Positions 42,614 to 50,851 of a stretch of 64,000 nt of DNA are shown in pieces. The stretch spans positions 744,001-808,000 of the forward strand of contig NZ_JAIUDA010000001.1 of the NCBI RefSeq assembly GCF_020179835.1. Direction: 5' to 3'. The translations under genes were made by a program, and so were the position numbers. Each line of letters opens with the position of its first letter. Position 1 is the first letter of the stretch. Source of the DNA: Pantoea sp. alder81 (lineage in GTDB: Bacteria > Pseudomonadota > Gammaproteobacteria > Enterobacterales > Enterobacteriaceae). The notes below the pieces were generated by a model. That model was not told the DNA's origin. It made no database searches and was given only the letters and a program-made list of their open reading frames with translations.

Positions 42614-44614
42614 ATGAACATCCTTATCAGGAGCCTGTTGCTCCTGTTGACGTGCTACGCCAGCGTGGCGCAGGCCGCTGACAGCGGCTGGCTGCGCAAT
42701 GCGCAAAATAGCCACGCCGAAGTGCGTTTGCGCAGCGCCAGCCAGGGCGATAACGCACAATTGTTGATAGATATCCGCCTGGAGAAAGGCTGGAAAACCT
42801 ACTGGCGATCGCCGGGGGAAGGTGGCGTAGCCCCGGCAATCCGTTGGCAAACCCCCGGCGTCAACGCGCAGTGGCTTTGGCCCGCACCCGCACGTTTCGA
42901 CGTCAGTGGGCTAACGACGCAAGGCTATAAAGGCAACATCACGCTGCCGATTGCGCTGGGAAACGTGCCGGGTCAAACCTTATCAGGCACGCTGACGCTC
43001 TCCACCTGCAGTGACGTCTGTATCCTGACCGACTTTCCGTTCAGCCTCGATCTTTCGCAAGCCGCTGATGGCGATTTTGTCCGTGACTATGCGCAGGCAT
43101 TAGGCCAAATACCGCCTGAAAGCGGGCTGACCGATCAACTGCAGGCAAGCTATGGCCAGGGTGAATTGCAGATTCGTGCGCAACGGCAGGAGGGTTGGGA
43201 TAAGCCAGAACTGTTCTTCGATTATCCGCAAGGCAGCATGCTAGCTGCACCGCAGATCAGTGTCGAAGGCGATGCCTTAACGGCGCGCGTGGCGGTCACC
43301 GATGAGTGGGGCGAAACAGCGCCCGATTTGCGCGGTAAAACCTTGTCGCTGGTGGTGGCAGACGCGGGCATCGCTCAGCAGAGTTCAGTCATGATAGGTT
43401 CTGAGCCGCTGGTATCTGGCAGCGGAACGCAAACCCTCTGGTCGGTGATGTTGCTGGCGCTTCTGGGTGGCTTGATCCTCAATCTGATGCCTTGCGTGTT
43501 GCCGGTGCTGGCGATCAAACTCAGTAGCCTCGTGCAGCAACAGGGGCAATCACGCCGTCAGACCCGCCAGCAGTTCCTCGCGTCCAGCGCCGGAATCCTG
43601 TTCTCGTTCCTGCTGCTGGCCGCCTTAATGACCGGTCTGCGGCTCAGCGGCCAGGCGCTGGGGTGGGGCATCCAGTTCCAGAGCAGTGGGTTCCTGCTTT
43701 TGATGGTACTGGTGATGTTCCTGTTCACCGCCAGTTTGTTCGATTTGCTGCACTTCCGTTTGCCCTCCAGCTTCAACACCAAACTGGCAACGCAGGGCGG
43801 TAACGGGCTGCTGGGTCATTTTGGCCAGGGGGCGTTTGCCACCTTTTTAGCGACGCCGTGCAGCGCGCCGTTCCTGGGTACCGCCGTGGCCTATGCGCTC
43901 ACTGCGCCTCTACCGCAGCTGTGGCTGCTGTTTGCTGCATTGGGTATTGGCATGAGCCTGCCATGGCTGTTGGTGGCGGCATTGCCAGGTTTGGCGCGTT
44001 GTCTGCCGCGTCCGGGTCGCTGGATGGTGCATCTGCGCACCATGCTCGGCTTATTGATGCTGATCGCCACCTTCTGGCTGGTCTCGCTGTTGATCCCGCA
44101 TTGGGGGGAGACTTTCGCCATGGTACTTGGCGGAGTCTTGCTATTGGTGCTGTGTGCATGGCTGGTGCAGCGTCGCGCTTTGCAACAGGCTGGCGTGGTG
44201 TTTATCACCCTGACGCTGGCAGGTGCCGTGTTCCTGATGACACGTATCGCGCCAGAGGAAGAAACGCTTTACTGGCAGCCACTGACCGAAGCGGCGATCA
44301 ATCAGGCGCTGGAGCAAGATAAACGTGTGTTTGTCGATGTTACCGCCGACTGGTGTATCACCTGCAAAGTGAATAAATCCCGCGTGCTGAATCAACCTGA
44401 CGTACGCGCCGCACTGAAAGCCGACGATGTGGTGCTGCTACGCGGTGACTGGACCCAACCTGATCCAGCCATTGGCGAATTCCTGCGCAAGCGCGATCGT
44501 GTCGCCATTCCTTTTAACCAAATTTATGGCCCGGCACTGCCGCATGGCCACATTTTGTCACCGCTGCTGAGTCGTGAAGCGGTGATTTCAACTCTCTCTG
44601 AGGCCAAAAAATGA
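42614..44614 (+). CDS. scsB: ScsB, DsbD-like transmembrane thiol reductase
   Basis: A 666-residue inner-membrane protein that carries reducing equivalents from the cytoplasm to periplasmic ScsC. After a signal peptide (to about residue 22) comes an N-terminal immunoglobulin-like domain (WKTYWRSPGEGGVAPAIRW) with Cys pair STCSDVC. About eight transmembrane helices follow, including LNLMPCVLPVLAIKL and FLATPCSAPFLGTA, whose prolines and Cys match DsbD. A C-terminal thioredoxin domain has DWCITCKVNKS (CxxC). The CGGAGAAA ribosome site precedes ATG 42614. The stop overlaps scsC by 4 nt. Confidence 0.93.
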   Translation: MNILIRSLLLLLTCYASVAQAADSGWLRNAQNSHAEVRLRSASQGDNAQLLIDIRLEKGWKTYWRSPGEGGVAPAIRWQTPGVNAQWLWPAPARFDVSGLTTQGYKGNITLPIALGNVPGQTLSGTLTLSTCSDVCILTDFPFSLDLSQAADGDFVRDYAQALGQIPPESGLTDQLQASYGQGELQIRAQRQEGWDKPELFFDYPQGSMLAAPQISVEGDALTARVAVTDEWGETAPDLRGKTLSLVVADAGIAQQSSVMIGSEPLVSGSGTQTLWSVMLLALLGGLILNLMPCVLPVLAIKLSSLVQQQGQSRRQTRQQFLASSAGILFSFLLLAALMTGLRLSGQALGWGIQFQSSGFLLLMVLVMFLFTASLFDLLHFRLPSSFNTKLATQGGNGLLGHFGQGAFATFLATPCSAPFLGTAVAYALTAPLPQLWLLFAALGIGMSLPWLLVAALPGLARCLPRPGRWMVHLRTMLGLLMLIATFWLVSLLIPHWGETFAMVLGGVLLLVLCAWLVQRRALQQAGVVFITLTLAGAVFLMTRIAPEEETLYWQPLTEAAINQALEQDKRVFVDVTADWCITCKVNKSRVLNQPDVRAALKADDVVLLRGDWTQPDPAIGEFLRKRDRVAIPFNQIYGPALPHGHILSPLLSREAVISTLSEAKK

Positions 44615-45336
44615 TGAAAAAATCCCTGTTCCTGCCACTGATGTTCCTGACGCTGCCTGCACTGGCGGCTGCACCTTTTACCCCGGAGCAGGAGGCGCGT
44701 ATTAAAGAGCTGATTCGTGAAACGCTGGTGCAGAACCCGGCAATTCTGGCCGAAGCGGCGGATGCCTTTGATAAAGAAGCAGCGAAACAGCAGCAGAGCG
44801 TTGTCGCGCAGATGGTGAAGAAAAACCACGATGCCTTGTTTAACGACGCTGGCTCGCCGCGCATCGGTGCAGAAAAACCGGCGCTGACGCTGGTGTACTT
44901 CACCGACTACAACTGCGTGTTCTGCAAGAAATTCGATGCGGACATCGAGAAATTGCTGAAAACCTATCCGCAGGTGGGGGTGGTGTTGAAACCACTGCCG
45001 TATCGCGCCGAAACTTCGCTGACCTCCGCGCGGCTGGCGTTGACTGTCTGGGAGCAGCAACCAAAAAACTTCCTGAAATTGCATGAGCGCTTAATGGCGA
45101 AAAAGGGTAACCACGATGAAGCGAGCATTGCAGCGGCGCTGGATAAAACCGGCATTAAGCTGAAAGAACCCAGCAAAGCCAGCCTCGACACCATCAACGA
45201 AAACCTGACGCTGGCGCAGCAGTTAGGTGTTCAGGGCACACCCGCCACGCTGGTGGGCAATGAGTTGATCAGCGGCGCGGTGCCGTATGCGCAACTGGAG
45301 GCGGCAGTGAAGGGCGCGTTGCAGGCGAAGCCATGA
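44611..45336 (+). CDS. scsC: ScsC, periplasmic thioredoxin-like disulfide isomerase/reductase
   Basis: A 241-residue DsbA/DsbG-like protein. The signal peptide MMKKSLFLPLMFLTLPALA is followed by a charged N-terminal helix (FTPEQEARIKELIRETLVQNP) of the kind that trimerises ScsC in some bacteria. The thioredoxin active site is YNCVFCKKF (CVFC). The cis-Pro loop is QGTPATLVGNEL. It receives electrons from ScsB and protects periplasmic proteins from copper-induced misoxidation. Coupled by ATGA overlaps to scsB upstream and scsD downstream. Confidence 0.93.
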   Translation: MMKKSLFLPLMFLTLPALAAAPFTPEQEARIKELIRETLVQNPAILAEAADAFDKEAAKQQQSVVAQMVKKNHDALFNDAGSPRIGAEKPALTLVYFTDYNCVFCKKFDADIEKLLKTYPQVGVVLKPLPYRAETSLTSARLALTVWEQQPKNFLKLHERLMAKKGNHDEASIAAALDKTGIKLKEPSKASLDTINENLTLAQQLGVQGTPATLVGNELISGAVPYAQLEAAVKGALQAKP

Positions 45337-45836
45337 CGCGCATCAAGCGCTGGCTGCGTGAAGCGCTCTGGCTGGTGCTGATCGCCGCTGCTGTCATTTG
45401 GGGTATGGATTGGCTGCGATCTCCGCAGCTGCCTGCCGATCTGGCGCAACAGCCGCTAACGGCGCTGCAAGGCGAAGTCAATCTGGCCACGTTAAGCCAG
45501 GATAAGCCGGTGCTGGTGTATGTGTGGGCTACCTGGTGTGGGGTGTGCAAACTGACCACGCCAACGGTCGCGGCGCTGAGCCAGAACGGTACGCAGGTGG
45601 TGAGTGTGGCCTTGCGCTCTGGTGATGACTCGCGTGTCGCGACCTGGCTGGAGAAGAAAGGTCTGCGTGGTCCGGCGGTTAACGATGAAAACGGTGCAGT
45701 GAGTCAACGCTGGGACATCAGCGTGACACCGACCTTTATCGTATTGCAGCAGGGCAAAGTGGTGAGCACCACCACCGGCTGGAGCAGCAGTTGGGGATTG
45801 AAGTTGCGACTCTGGTGGGCGGAAAAATTTAGCTAA
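45333..45836 (+). CDS. scsD: ScsD, membrane-anchored TlpA-like thioredoxin
   Basis: A 167-residue protein with one N-terminal membrane anchor (LREALWLVLIAAAVIWGMDWL). A periplasmic TlpA-type thioredoxin domain with active site ATWCGVCKLTTP (CxxC) and cis-Pro ISVTPTFIVLQQG follows. It is the last gene of scsABCD. The locus is followed by a strong terminator at 45903. It presumably takes part in the ScsB-dependent redox relay under copper stress. No CueR or CpxR site was identified upstream. Confidence 0.92.
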   Translation: MTRIKRWLREALWLVLIAAAVIWGMDWLRSPQLPADLAQQPLTALQGEVNLATLSQDKPVLVYVWATWCGVCKLTTPTVAALSQNGTQVVSVALRSGDDSRVATWLEKKGLRGPAVNDENGAVSQRWDISVTPTFIVLQQGKVVSTTTGWSSSWGLKLRLWWAEKFS

Positions 45837-45902
45837 CACAAGTGTGCACGCCAGATCGGCAAAACCAATACGTTGGCTGTCAGTTTAGGCGATTTATTAG
45901 TT

Positions 45903-45937
45903 AAGCTGTTACTTTCCGAAGTGGCAGCTTTTTTTTT
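45903..45937 (+). terminator. Terminator of scs operon
   Basis: AAGCTGTTACTT and AAGTGGCAGCTT pair with two internal mismatches around TCCG, followed by a run of nine Ts. The rest of the 45938-46149 gap holds nothing I can support. Confidence 0.85.
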
Positions 45938-46149
45938 GCGCATTAAGGCGAATGCTATCCAGTCACCTCTGAGCTACCCGCCGTTTTTGTATCCTTTTGA
46001 CACCACGCACAGAAGTTAATGAGCAGGCTGGGACCGCCAGCCCCAAAGCGGCCCCAGACTGCGTTAATGCTGATCGTTTAACAGACAAGCGGCAATCCAG
46101 CAGGCACTCATGCTCTATCCAGGGATGCACCTGCATGTGTATCCGTTAT

Positions 46150-46479
46150 CTACCGCGCTCCGAGAAAATCCTCGCGCTGCGGCGTAAAGGTATCCAGCAG
46201 CGTACCCGCTTGCAGACAGACGCAACCGTGCACCACACTGGGCGCTTTATATAACGTGTCACCCGCGCTCACTTCCTGCGTAACCCCATCAATCGTGAAA
46301 GCGAAACGTCCCGACAGTACATAAGTCAGTTGTTCATGTGGATGATGATGCAACGGTCCAACCGCATCCTTTTCAAAGGTCACTTCGACCGCCATCATTC
46401 GCCCACCGTGGGCCATGACTCGTCGCGTCACGCCGTTGCCGAGGTCTTCCTGAGTGGTTGCACTTTTATAAATAAACAT
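46150..46479 (-). CDS. kdgF: KdgF-like cupin protein of pectin/uronate catabolism
   Basis: A 109-residue single-domain cupin. Metal ligands are in HHHPHEQLTYVLSG and the distal His of VVHGC. EDLGNGVTRRVMAHGGRMMAVEVTFEKDAVGPLHHHPHE follows the KdgF pattern, as does the C-terminal FTPQREDFLG. KdgF linearises 4,5-unsaturated uronates from pectin and alginate lyases to 4-deoxy-5-keto-uronate. It is divergent from an RpiB-family isomerase, with a CRP-type and a KdgR-type site between them. That matches regulation of pectinolysis genes in Dickeya and relatives. Confidence 0.82.
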   Translation of the reverse strand: MFIYKSATTQEDLGNGVTRRVMAHGGRMMAVEVTFEKDAVGPLHHHPHEQLTYVLSGRFAFTIDGVTQEVSAGDTLYKAPSVVHGCVCLQAGTLLDTFTPQREDFLGAR

Positions 46480-46509
46480 GGGTTCTCCTCTCCAGTGACT
46501 TCATCAATG

Positions 46510-46525
46510 TGTGACATGCCTCACA
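46510..46525. promoter_or_regulatory. CRP-type site between kdgF and the DhuI-like gene
   Basis: TGTGACATGCCTCACA has perfect TGTGA and TCACA halves with a 6-bp spacer. It lies 30 bp upstream of the kdgF start and about 80 bp upstream of the isomerase gene. Confidence 0.75.
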
Positions 46526-46569
46526 TCGAAAGAGACATTTCAGGCTGCATTTTAGCGCACCTTGATTAA

Positions 46570-46590
46570 AATGAAACGGTGTTTCAAATT
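46570..46590. promoter_or_regulatory. KdgR-type operator
   Basis: AATGAAACGGTGTTTCAAATT contains the GAAAC-N3-GTTTC palindrome and fits the known KdgR pattern AATRAAAYRNYRTTTYATT nearly throughout. It ends 16 bp before the isomerase ATG, where bound repressor would block transcription. Confidence 0.75.
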
Positions 46591-46606
46591 AATCTGAGGA
46601 CGGATC

Positions 46607-47242
46607 ATGAAAATTGCTTTGATGATGGAAAATAGCCAGGCCGCAAAGAACGCAACCGTATGGAAAGAACTGCAAACCGTCGCGCAACCGCTCGGCCATG
46701 AGGTGTTTAACGTCGGCATGAGCGACGAGCAAGATCATCATCTGACCTATATTCACCTCGGTATCATGGCCAGCGTGTTGCTGAACAGCAAAGCGGTGGA
46801 CTTTGTGGTCGCCGGTTGCGGTACCGGGCAGGGCGCGTTGGTATCGCTCAACCTGCATCCTGGCGTGGTGTGTGGCTACTGTATCGATCCTGCTGATGCC
46901 TATTTGTTTGCTCAGATCAACAATGGCAACGCGCTTTCGCTGCCGTTCGCCAAAGGTTTTGGCTGGGGTGCAGAACTGAATCTGCGCTTTATCTTTGAGA
47001 AAGCCTTCACCGGCGAAAAAGGTCTGGGTTACCCGCCAGAGCGCAAAGAGCCGCAGGTGCGCAATGCGGGCATTCTCAATGAAGTCAAAGCCGCGCTGCT
47101 AAAAGACAATTACCTGGATTCACTGCGCGCGCTGGACCCTGAGTTGGTGAAAACTGCCGTGAGCGGGGCGCGTCTGCAGGAGTGCCTGTTCGAGCACGGA
47201 CAGAATCAGGATATTGTGCGATACGTGCGTGAATTGCTGTAA
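46607..47242 (+). CDS. RpiB/LacAB-family sugar isomerase, DhuI-like
   Basis: A 211-residue protein of the ribose 5-phosphate isomerase B/LacAB superfamily: MKIALMMENSQAAKNATVW, IHLGIMASVLLNSKAVDFVVAGCGTGQGALVS and CIDPADAYLFAQINNGNALSLPF. The CGTGQG segment holds the usual catalytic Cys-Gly-Thr-Gly loop. A longer RpiB-type protein called DhuI isomerises 4-deoxy-5-keto-uronate in streptococci, replacing KduI. Pairing with kdgF behind a KdgR box makes that role likely here. The next step, KduD- or DhuD-like, is not in the window. Confidence 0.8.
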   Translation: MKIALMMENSQAAKNATVWKELQTVAQPLGHEVFNVGMSDEQDHHLTYIHLGIMASVLLNSKAVDFVVAGCGTGQGALVSLNLHPGVVCGYCIDPADAYLFAQINNGNALSLPFAKGFGWGAELNLRFIFEKAFTGEKGLGYPPERKEPQVRNAGILNEVKAALLKDNYLDSLRALDPELVKTAVSGARLQECLFEHGQNQDIVRYVRELL

Positions 47243-47262
47243 AGCAGCACCGTTAAGCGTCA

Positions 47263-47292
47263 AATCAGGTGCGCATCGATGCGCACCTGATT
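47263..47292. terminator. Perfect 30-bp palindrome between convergent genes
   Basis: Two 15-bp arms meet without a loop at 47277/47278 (AATCAGGTGCGCATC and its complement). It sits between the isomerase stop and the convergent ABC ATPase stop, so it probably ends both transcripts. The core TGCGCATNNATGCGCA resembles the repeat near 62640. Confidence 0.65.
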
Positions 47293-47329
47293 AAACATTT
47301 AGCGTTGTCGTTAAAGCCACCATTAACGT

Positions 47330-48076
47330 TTACGTTCGACTCGACTCCACCAGCATCTGCGTATAACCCACCTGCGCCCGATTCCCCACCAATGCATCGA
47401 TATCCAGCGTCTCCAGCACTTTCCCGTGCTGCATCACCGCAACCCGATGACACAAATGCGCCACCACGCCGAGATCGTGTGTCACCATCAAATAGGTGAG
47501 ATTTTCCTGCTGCTGCAAATCACTCAACAGGTTCAGGATCTCCGCCTGTACCGACACGTCCAGCGCTGAGGTTGGCTCATCCAGTAATAACACGCGCGGT
47601 TTGAGGATCAACGCACGCGCAATGGCCACACGCTGGCGCTGACCGCCAGACAGCTGATGCGGATAGCGGGTCTGCCATGCCCGGTTCAATCCAACCTTCT
47701 CCAGCATCGCAATGACGCGCTGCGTACGTTGTCCGATACCGTGAATGTGCAGCGGCTCTTCCAGAATATCGCCAATGGTGTGGCGTGGATGCAACGAGCC
47801 GTAGGGATCCTGAAATACCATCTGCACCTCGCGACAGCGGGCGCGAGCAATGCGATGCTCCAGTTTTTGCCCGGCAATCGCAAGTTCACCATCCCAATGG
47901 GTAAACAGCCCGGCAAGACACTTCAGCACCGTAGTTTTCCCCGATCCAGACTCGCCGACCAGGCCAAAAATTTCCCCTTCACGCACCGACAAATTGACGT
48001 CATACAGCACCTGATTGCGCTGCTCGTCTTCGCCGAAACTGAGGTTAAGGTGACTCACACGGATCATCTCGTTCAT
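47330..48076 (-). CDS. ABC transporter ATPase, DppF/OppF type
   Basis: A 248-residue ATPase of the peptide/nickel uptake group. Walker A is GESGSGKTTVLKCLAG, the Q-loop is MVFQDPYGSLHPRHT, the signature is LSGGQRQRVAIARAL and Walker B is LLLDEPTSALD. The PYGSLHPR segment is typical of the DppF/OppF half. It is the last gene of a five-gene transporter set with a solute-binding protein, two permeases and a second ATPase, all minus strand. The upstream operon gene is an enolase-superfamily enzyme. Confidence 0.92.
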   Translation of the reverse strand: MNEMIRVSHLNLSFGEDEQRNQVLYDVNLSVREGEIFGLVGESGSGKTTVLKCLAGLFTHWDGELAIAGQKLEHRIARARCREVQMVFQDPYGSLHPRHTIGDILEEPLHIHGIGQRTQRVIAMLEKVGLNRAWQTRYPHQLSGGQRQRVAIARALILKPRVLLLDEPTSALDVSVQAEILNLLSDLQQQENLTYLMVTHDLGVVAHLCHRVAVMQHGKVLETLDIDALVGNRAQVGYTQMLVESSRT

Positions 48077-48085
48077 GCTCTCTCC

Positions 48086-48961
48086 TTAAGGTTGTAACCA
48101 GCTTGCCTGACGCTGTAGCACCGGCAATCGCGAGCGGCGTGCGTCCATATCCGGCAGCGCGGCCAGCAATCCCTGGGTATAAGGATGCTGAGCGTGATCG
48201 AGTTGATCGGCGGCCAGCGATTCGACCACGCGGCCGGCATACATCACCAACACGCGATCGCAAAAACGTCGCACCAGATTGAGGTCGTGGCTGATGAAGA
48301 TCAGACCCAGCCCGCGCTGCTGCACCAGTTCATCCAGCAGCGTCAGCACCTGCAAACGAACGGAAACATCCAGCGCCGAGGTCGGCTCATCGGCAATCAG
48401 CAGTTCCGGGTCGGTAATCAGCATCATGGCGATCATCACGCGCTGACCTTGTCCGCCGGAGATCTCATGTGGGTAGCACTGATACACGCGCTTTGGGTCG
48501 CGGATCTGCACCACCTCAAGCATCTCTAGCGCCCGCTGGCGTGCCTCCTCACGTTGTCCGGGATGGTGGCTGCGCCAGGCTTCGGCAATTTGTTCGCCCA
48601 CGCGTACCACCGGGTTCAGCGAGTATTTGGGGTCCTGCATGATCATTGAAATACGCTTGCCGCGCACGGCACGCATCTGTGCAGGGGAAGCCCGCAGCAG
48701 GTCGACATCAGCAAACTGCATGCGCTGGGCGGTCACTTGCGCGCTGCGCGGATGCAGTTGCAACAGCGCGCGACCCACCGTGGATTTGCCCGAGCCCGAT
48801 TCACCGACAATCGCCAGCTTCTCCTTGCCCAACTGGAAAGAGATGCCGCGCACCGCTGGGGTAATCAGGCGGCCATTGACGAAATTAACCTGAAGATCCT
48901 GCACGTCGAGCAGGGGGGCAGCGCTATTCGCTGCGGGGATCGAGGATGTCACGTAAGCCAT
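48086..48961 (-). CDS. ABC transporter ATPase, DppD/OppD type
   Basis: A 291-residue ATPase. Walker A is GESGSGKSTVGRALL, the Q-loop region is ISMIMQDPKYSLNPVVRVG, the signature is ISGGQGQRVMIAMML and Walker B is LLIADEPTSALD. The C-terminal extension with HPYTQGLLAALPDMD is diagnostic of the oligopeptide/dipeptide/nickel group. Its start lies 38 bp inside the end of the upstream permease gene. It forms a heterodimer with the ATPase at 47330. Confidence 0.92.
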   Translation of the reverse strand: MAYVTSSIPAANSAAPLLDVQDLQVNFVNGRLITPAVRGISFQLGKEKLAIVGESGSGKSTVGRALLQLHPRSAQVTAQRMQFADVDLLRASPAQMRAVRGKRISMIMQDPKYSLNPVVRVGEQIAEAWRSHHPGQREEARQRALEMLEVVQIRDPKRVYQCYPHEISGGQGQRVMIAMMLITDPELLIADEPTSALDVSVRLQVLTLLDELVQQRGLGLIFISHDLNLVRRFCDRVLVMYAGRVVESLAADQLDHAQHPYTQGLLAALPDMDARRSRLPVLQRQASWLQP

Positions 48962-49829
48962 CTCCTAAGAAGTTAAACGCCAGACTGTTAATCAGAATCG
49001 CTAACCCAGGCACGGTGACCACCCACCAGCACTCCAGCATATAAGTGCGGCCACTGGCGATCATCGCGCCCCATTCCGGATCGGGCGGCTGTGCGCCTAA
49101 ACCGAGGAAACCCAGACCTGCCGCGGTCAAAATGATGCCCGCCATGTTCATGGTGATACGGATGATCACCGAGGGCAGGCACAGCGGCATAATGTGTTTC
49201 CACAGAATGCGCAGGGGAGACGCGCCCTGTAAGCGCACGGCAGAAACAAAGTCTGCCTGCCGCAGTGACAGCGCTTCTGCGCGTGCCAGGCGAGCAATCG
49301 GCGGCCAGGCGGTGAGGGTAATCGCCATCACCACATGTTCCAGGCCCGGGCCAAGCGCCGCAACAAACGCCAGTGCCAGCACCAGACTCGGGAATGAGAT
49401 GAAGATATCGGTGACACGCATTAATACACTGTCCACTTTGCCGCCAAAGTAGCCGGCAGTGACGCCCAACAGCAGGCCTAATGGCCCGACGGTAATCGAC
49501 ACCAGCATGACGATATACAAGGTAATGCGCGCCCCCCACACCAAACGACTGAAGATATCGCGTCCAAACTCATCGGTGCCAAACCAGTGCTGTGCGTTCG
49601 GCGGCGTGAGTGCGTTATTCAAATCCTGAATCAATGGATGGTAAGGGGCGATCCACGGCGCAAACAGCGCCACGATCAGCAGCAGTAAAATGATGCCTCC
49701 GCCGATGGCCGTGAGGGGATTGCAGGCCATTTGCCACAGGAAATGGCCTATACGCGAGAGGGTACGACGACAGCGTGCCACGCGTTCGCGGGTGGTGCTG
49801 GCATGAAGCAGATCGAGAGAGGCAGTCAT
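48924..49829 (-). CDS. ABC transporter permease, DppC type
   Basis: A 301-residue inner-membrane permease with about six helices. It has the N-terminal HPLIQDLNNALTPPNAQHWFGTDEFGRDIFSRLVWGARI typical of DppC/OppC. The EAA loop EALSLRQADFVSAVRLQGASPLRILWKHIMP couples to the ATPases. Its start overlaps the other permease by 4 nt and its end overlaps the DppD-type ATPase by 38 bp. Second permease of the set. Confidence 0.92.
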   Translation of the reverse strand: MTASLDLLHASTTRERVARCRRTLSRIGHFLWQMACNPLTAIGGGIILLLLIVALFAPWIAPYHPLIQDLNNALTPPNAQHWFGTDEFGRDIFSRLVWGARITLYIVMLVSITVGPLGLLLGVTAGYFGGKVDSVLMRVTDIFISFPSLVLALAFVAALGPGLEHVVMAITLTAWPPIARLARAEALSLRQADFVSAVRLQGASPLRILWKHIMPLCLPSVIIRITMNMAGIILTAAGLGFLGLGAQPPDPEWGAMIASGRTYMLECWWVVTVPGLAILINSLAFNFLGDGLRDILDPRSE

Positions 49830-50851
49830 ACTTTGGTCCTCGGATCGAATACCTGATAAAGCAGGTCAGAGAGCAGGTTAAGCAGCACGAAAATCAGGCC
49901 GACCACCAATACGCAACCCATCACCGCATTCATATCGCCGAGCATCAGGCTGCCCGTGAGATAAGAGCCAAAGCCAGGCCAGGAGAATACGGTTTCAATC
50001 AGCACCGCGCCTTCAAGCAGCGATCCGTATGCCAGCGCCACCACCGTCAGCAGTTGCACCAGAATGTTGCGGAAGGCGTGTTGCCAGATCACCTGCCACT
50101 CGGTCAGGCCTTTCACTCGCGCAGTCAAAATGAACTCCTGCGACAACTGCGCCAGCATAAAGCTGCGCGTCATGCGGCTGATGTAGGCGAGTGAATGGAA
50201 ACCCAGCAGCGAAGCGGGCAGGATCAGGTGATTGAGCGCGTTGTTAAACACCGTGATATTGCCCGCCAGCAGCGCATCCACCAGCAGCAGACCAGTGCGG
50301 CGCGGCACAATGCCATCCAGACTGAAATCAACCCGACCGGCACCGCCGACCCAGCCCAAATGCGCGTAAAACAGCAGTAAACCGATCATGCCGACCCAGA
50401 AGATTGGCGTGGAGTAACCGGCCAGACTGATAATGCGCACCAGATAATCCACCAGGCTGTTGCGGCGTGCCGCAGCCCAGACGCCCAGCGGCACACCGAG
50501 TCCGGTGCCGAGCACAATCGCCAGCGTGGCGAGTTCCAGGGTGGCAGGAAATACGCGCAGGATATCGTTGATCACCTGCTGCCCAGTGAGCAGCGCCAGG
50601 CCCAGGTTGCCGTGCAGCAAGCCTTGCAGGTAGATCCAGAACTGCATCCACAGCGGTTTATCAAAGCCTAACTGGTGATAAACCTGCTGGTAAGTGGCGT
50701 GGTCGGCGTCTGGCCCGACAATCGCCAGTACCGGGTCGAGCGGCATGACGCGGCCAATAAAGAAGGTCAGCAGCAACAGGCCAAACAGCGTGATGGCGAC
50801 CTGCAATGCGCGGCTACGCACCCGCCTCCAGTAGCGTTTTGTTAAGGTCAT
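49826..50851 (-). CDS. ABC transporter permease, DppB type
   Basis: A 341-residue permease with about six helices. GLLLLTFFIGRVMPLDPVLAIVG at the N-terminus and the EAA loop YISRMTRSFMLAQLSQEFILTARVKGLTEWQVIWQHAFRNIL are typical of DppB/OppB. Start 50851 was chosen because it overlaps the binding-protein stop by ATGA and has GGAGGT upstream; the frame to 50887 lies inside that gene. First permease of the transporter. Confidence 0.92.
   Translation of the reverse strand: MTLTKRYWRRVRSRALQVAITLFGLLLLTFFIGRVMPLDPVLAIVGPDADHATYQQVYHQLGFDKPLWMQFWIYLQGLLHGNLGLALLTGQQVINDILRVFPATLELATLAIVLGTGLGVPLGVWAAARRNSLVDYLVRIISLAGYSTPIFWVGMIGLLLFYAHLGWVGGAGRVDFSLDGIVPRRTGLLLVDALLAGNITVFNNALNHLILPASLLGFHSLAYISRMTRSFMLAQLSQEFILTARVKGLTEWQVIWQHAFRNILVQLLTVVALAYGSLLEGAVLIETVFSWPGFGSYLTGSLMLGDMNAVMGCVLVVGLIFVLLNLLSDLLYQVFDPRTKV

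Noticed and set aside
45997-46254. 85-codon open frame before kdgF on the plus strand
   Set aside because: No ribosome site or family; it runs into the end of the convergent kdgF gene.
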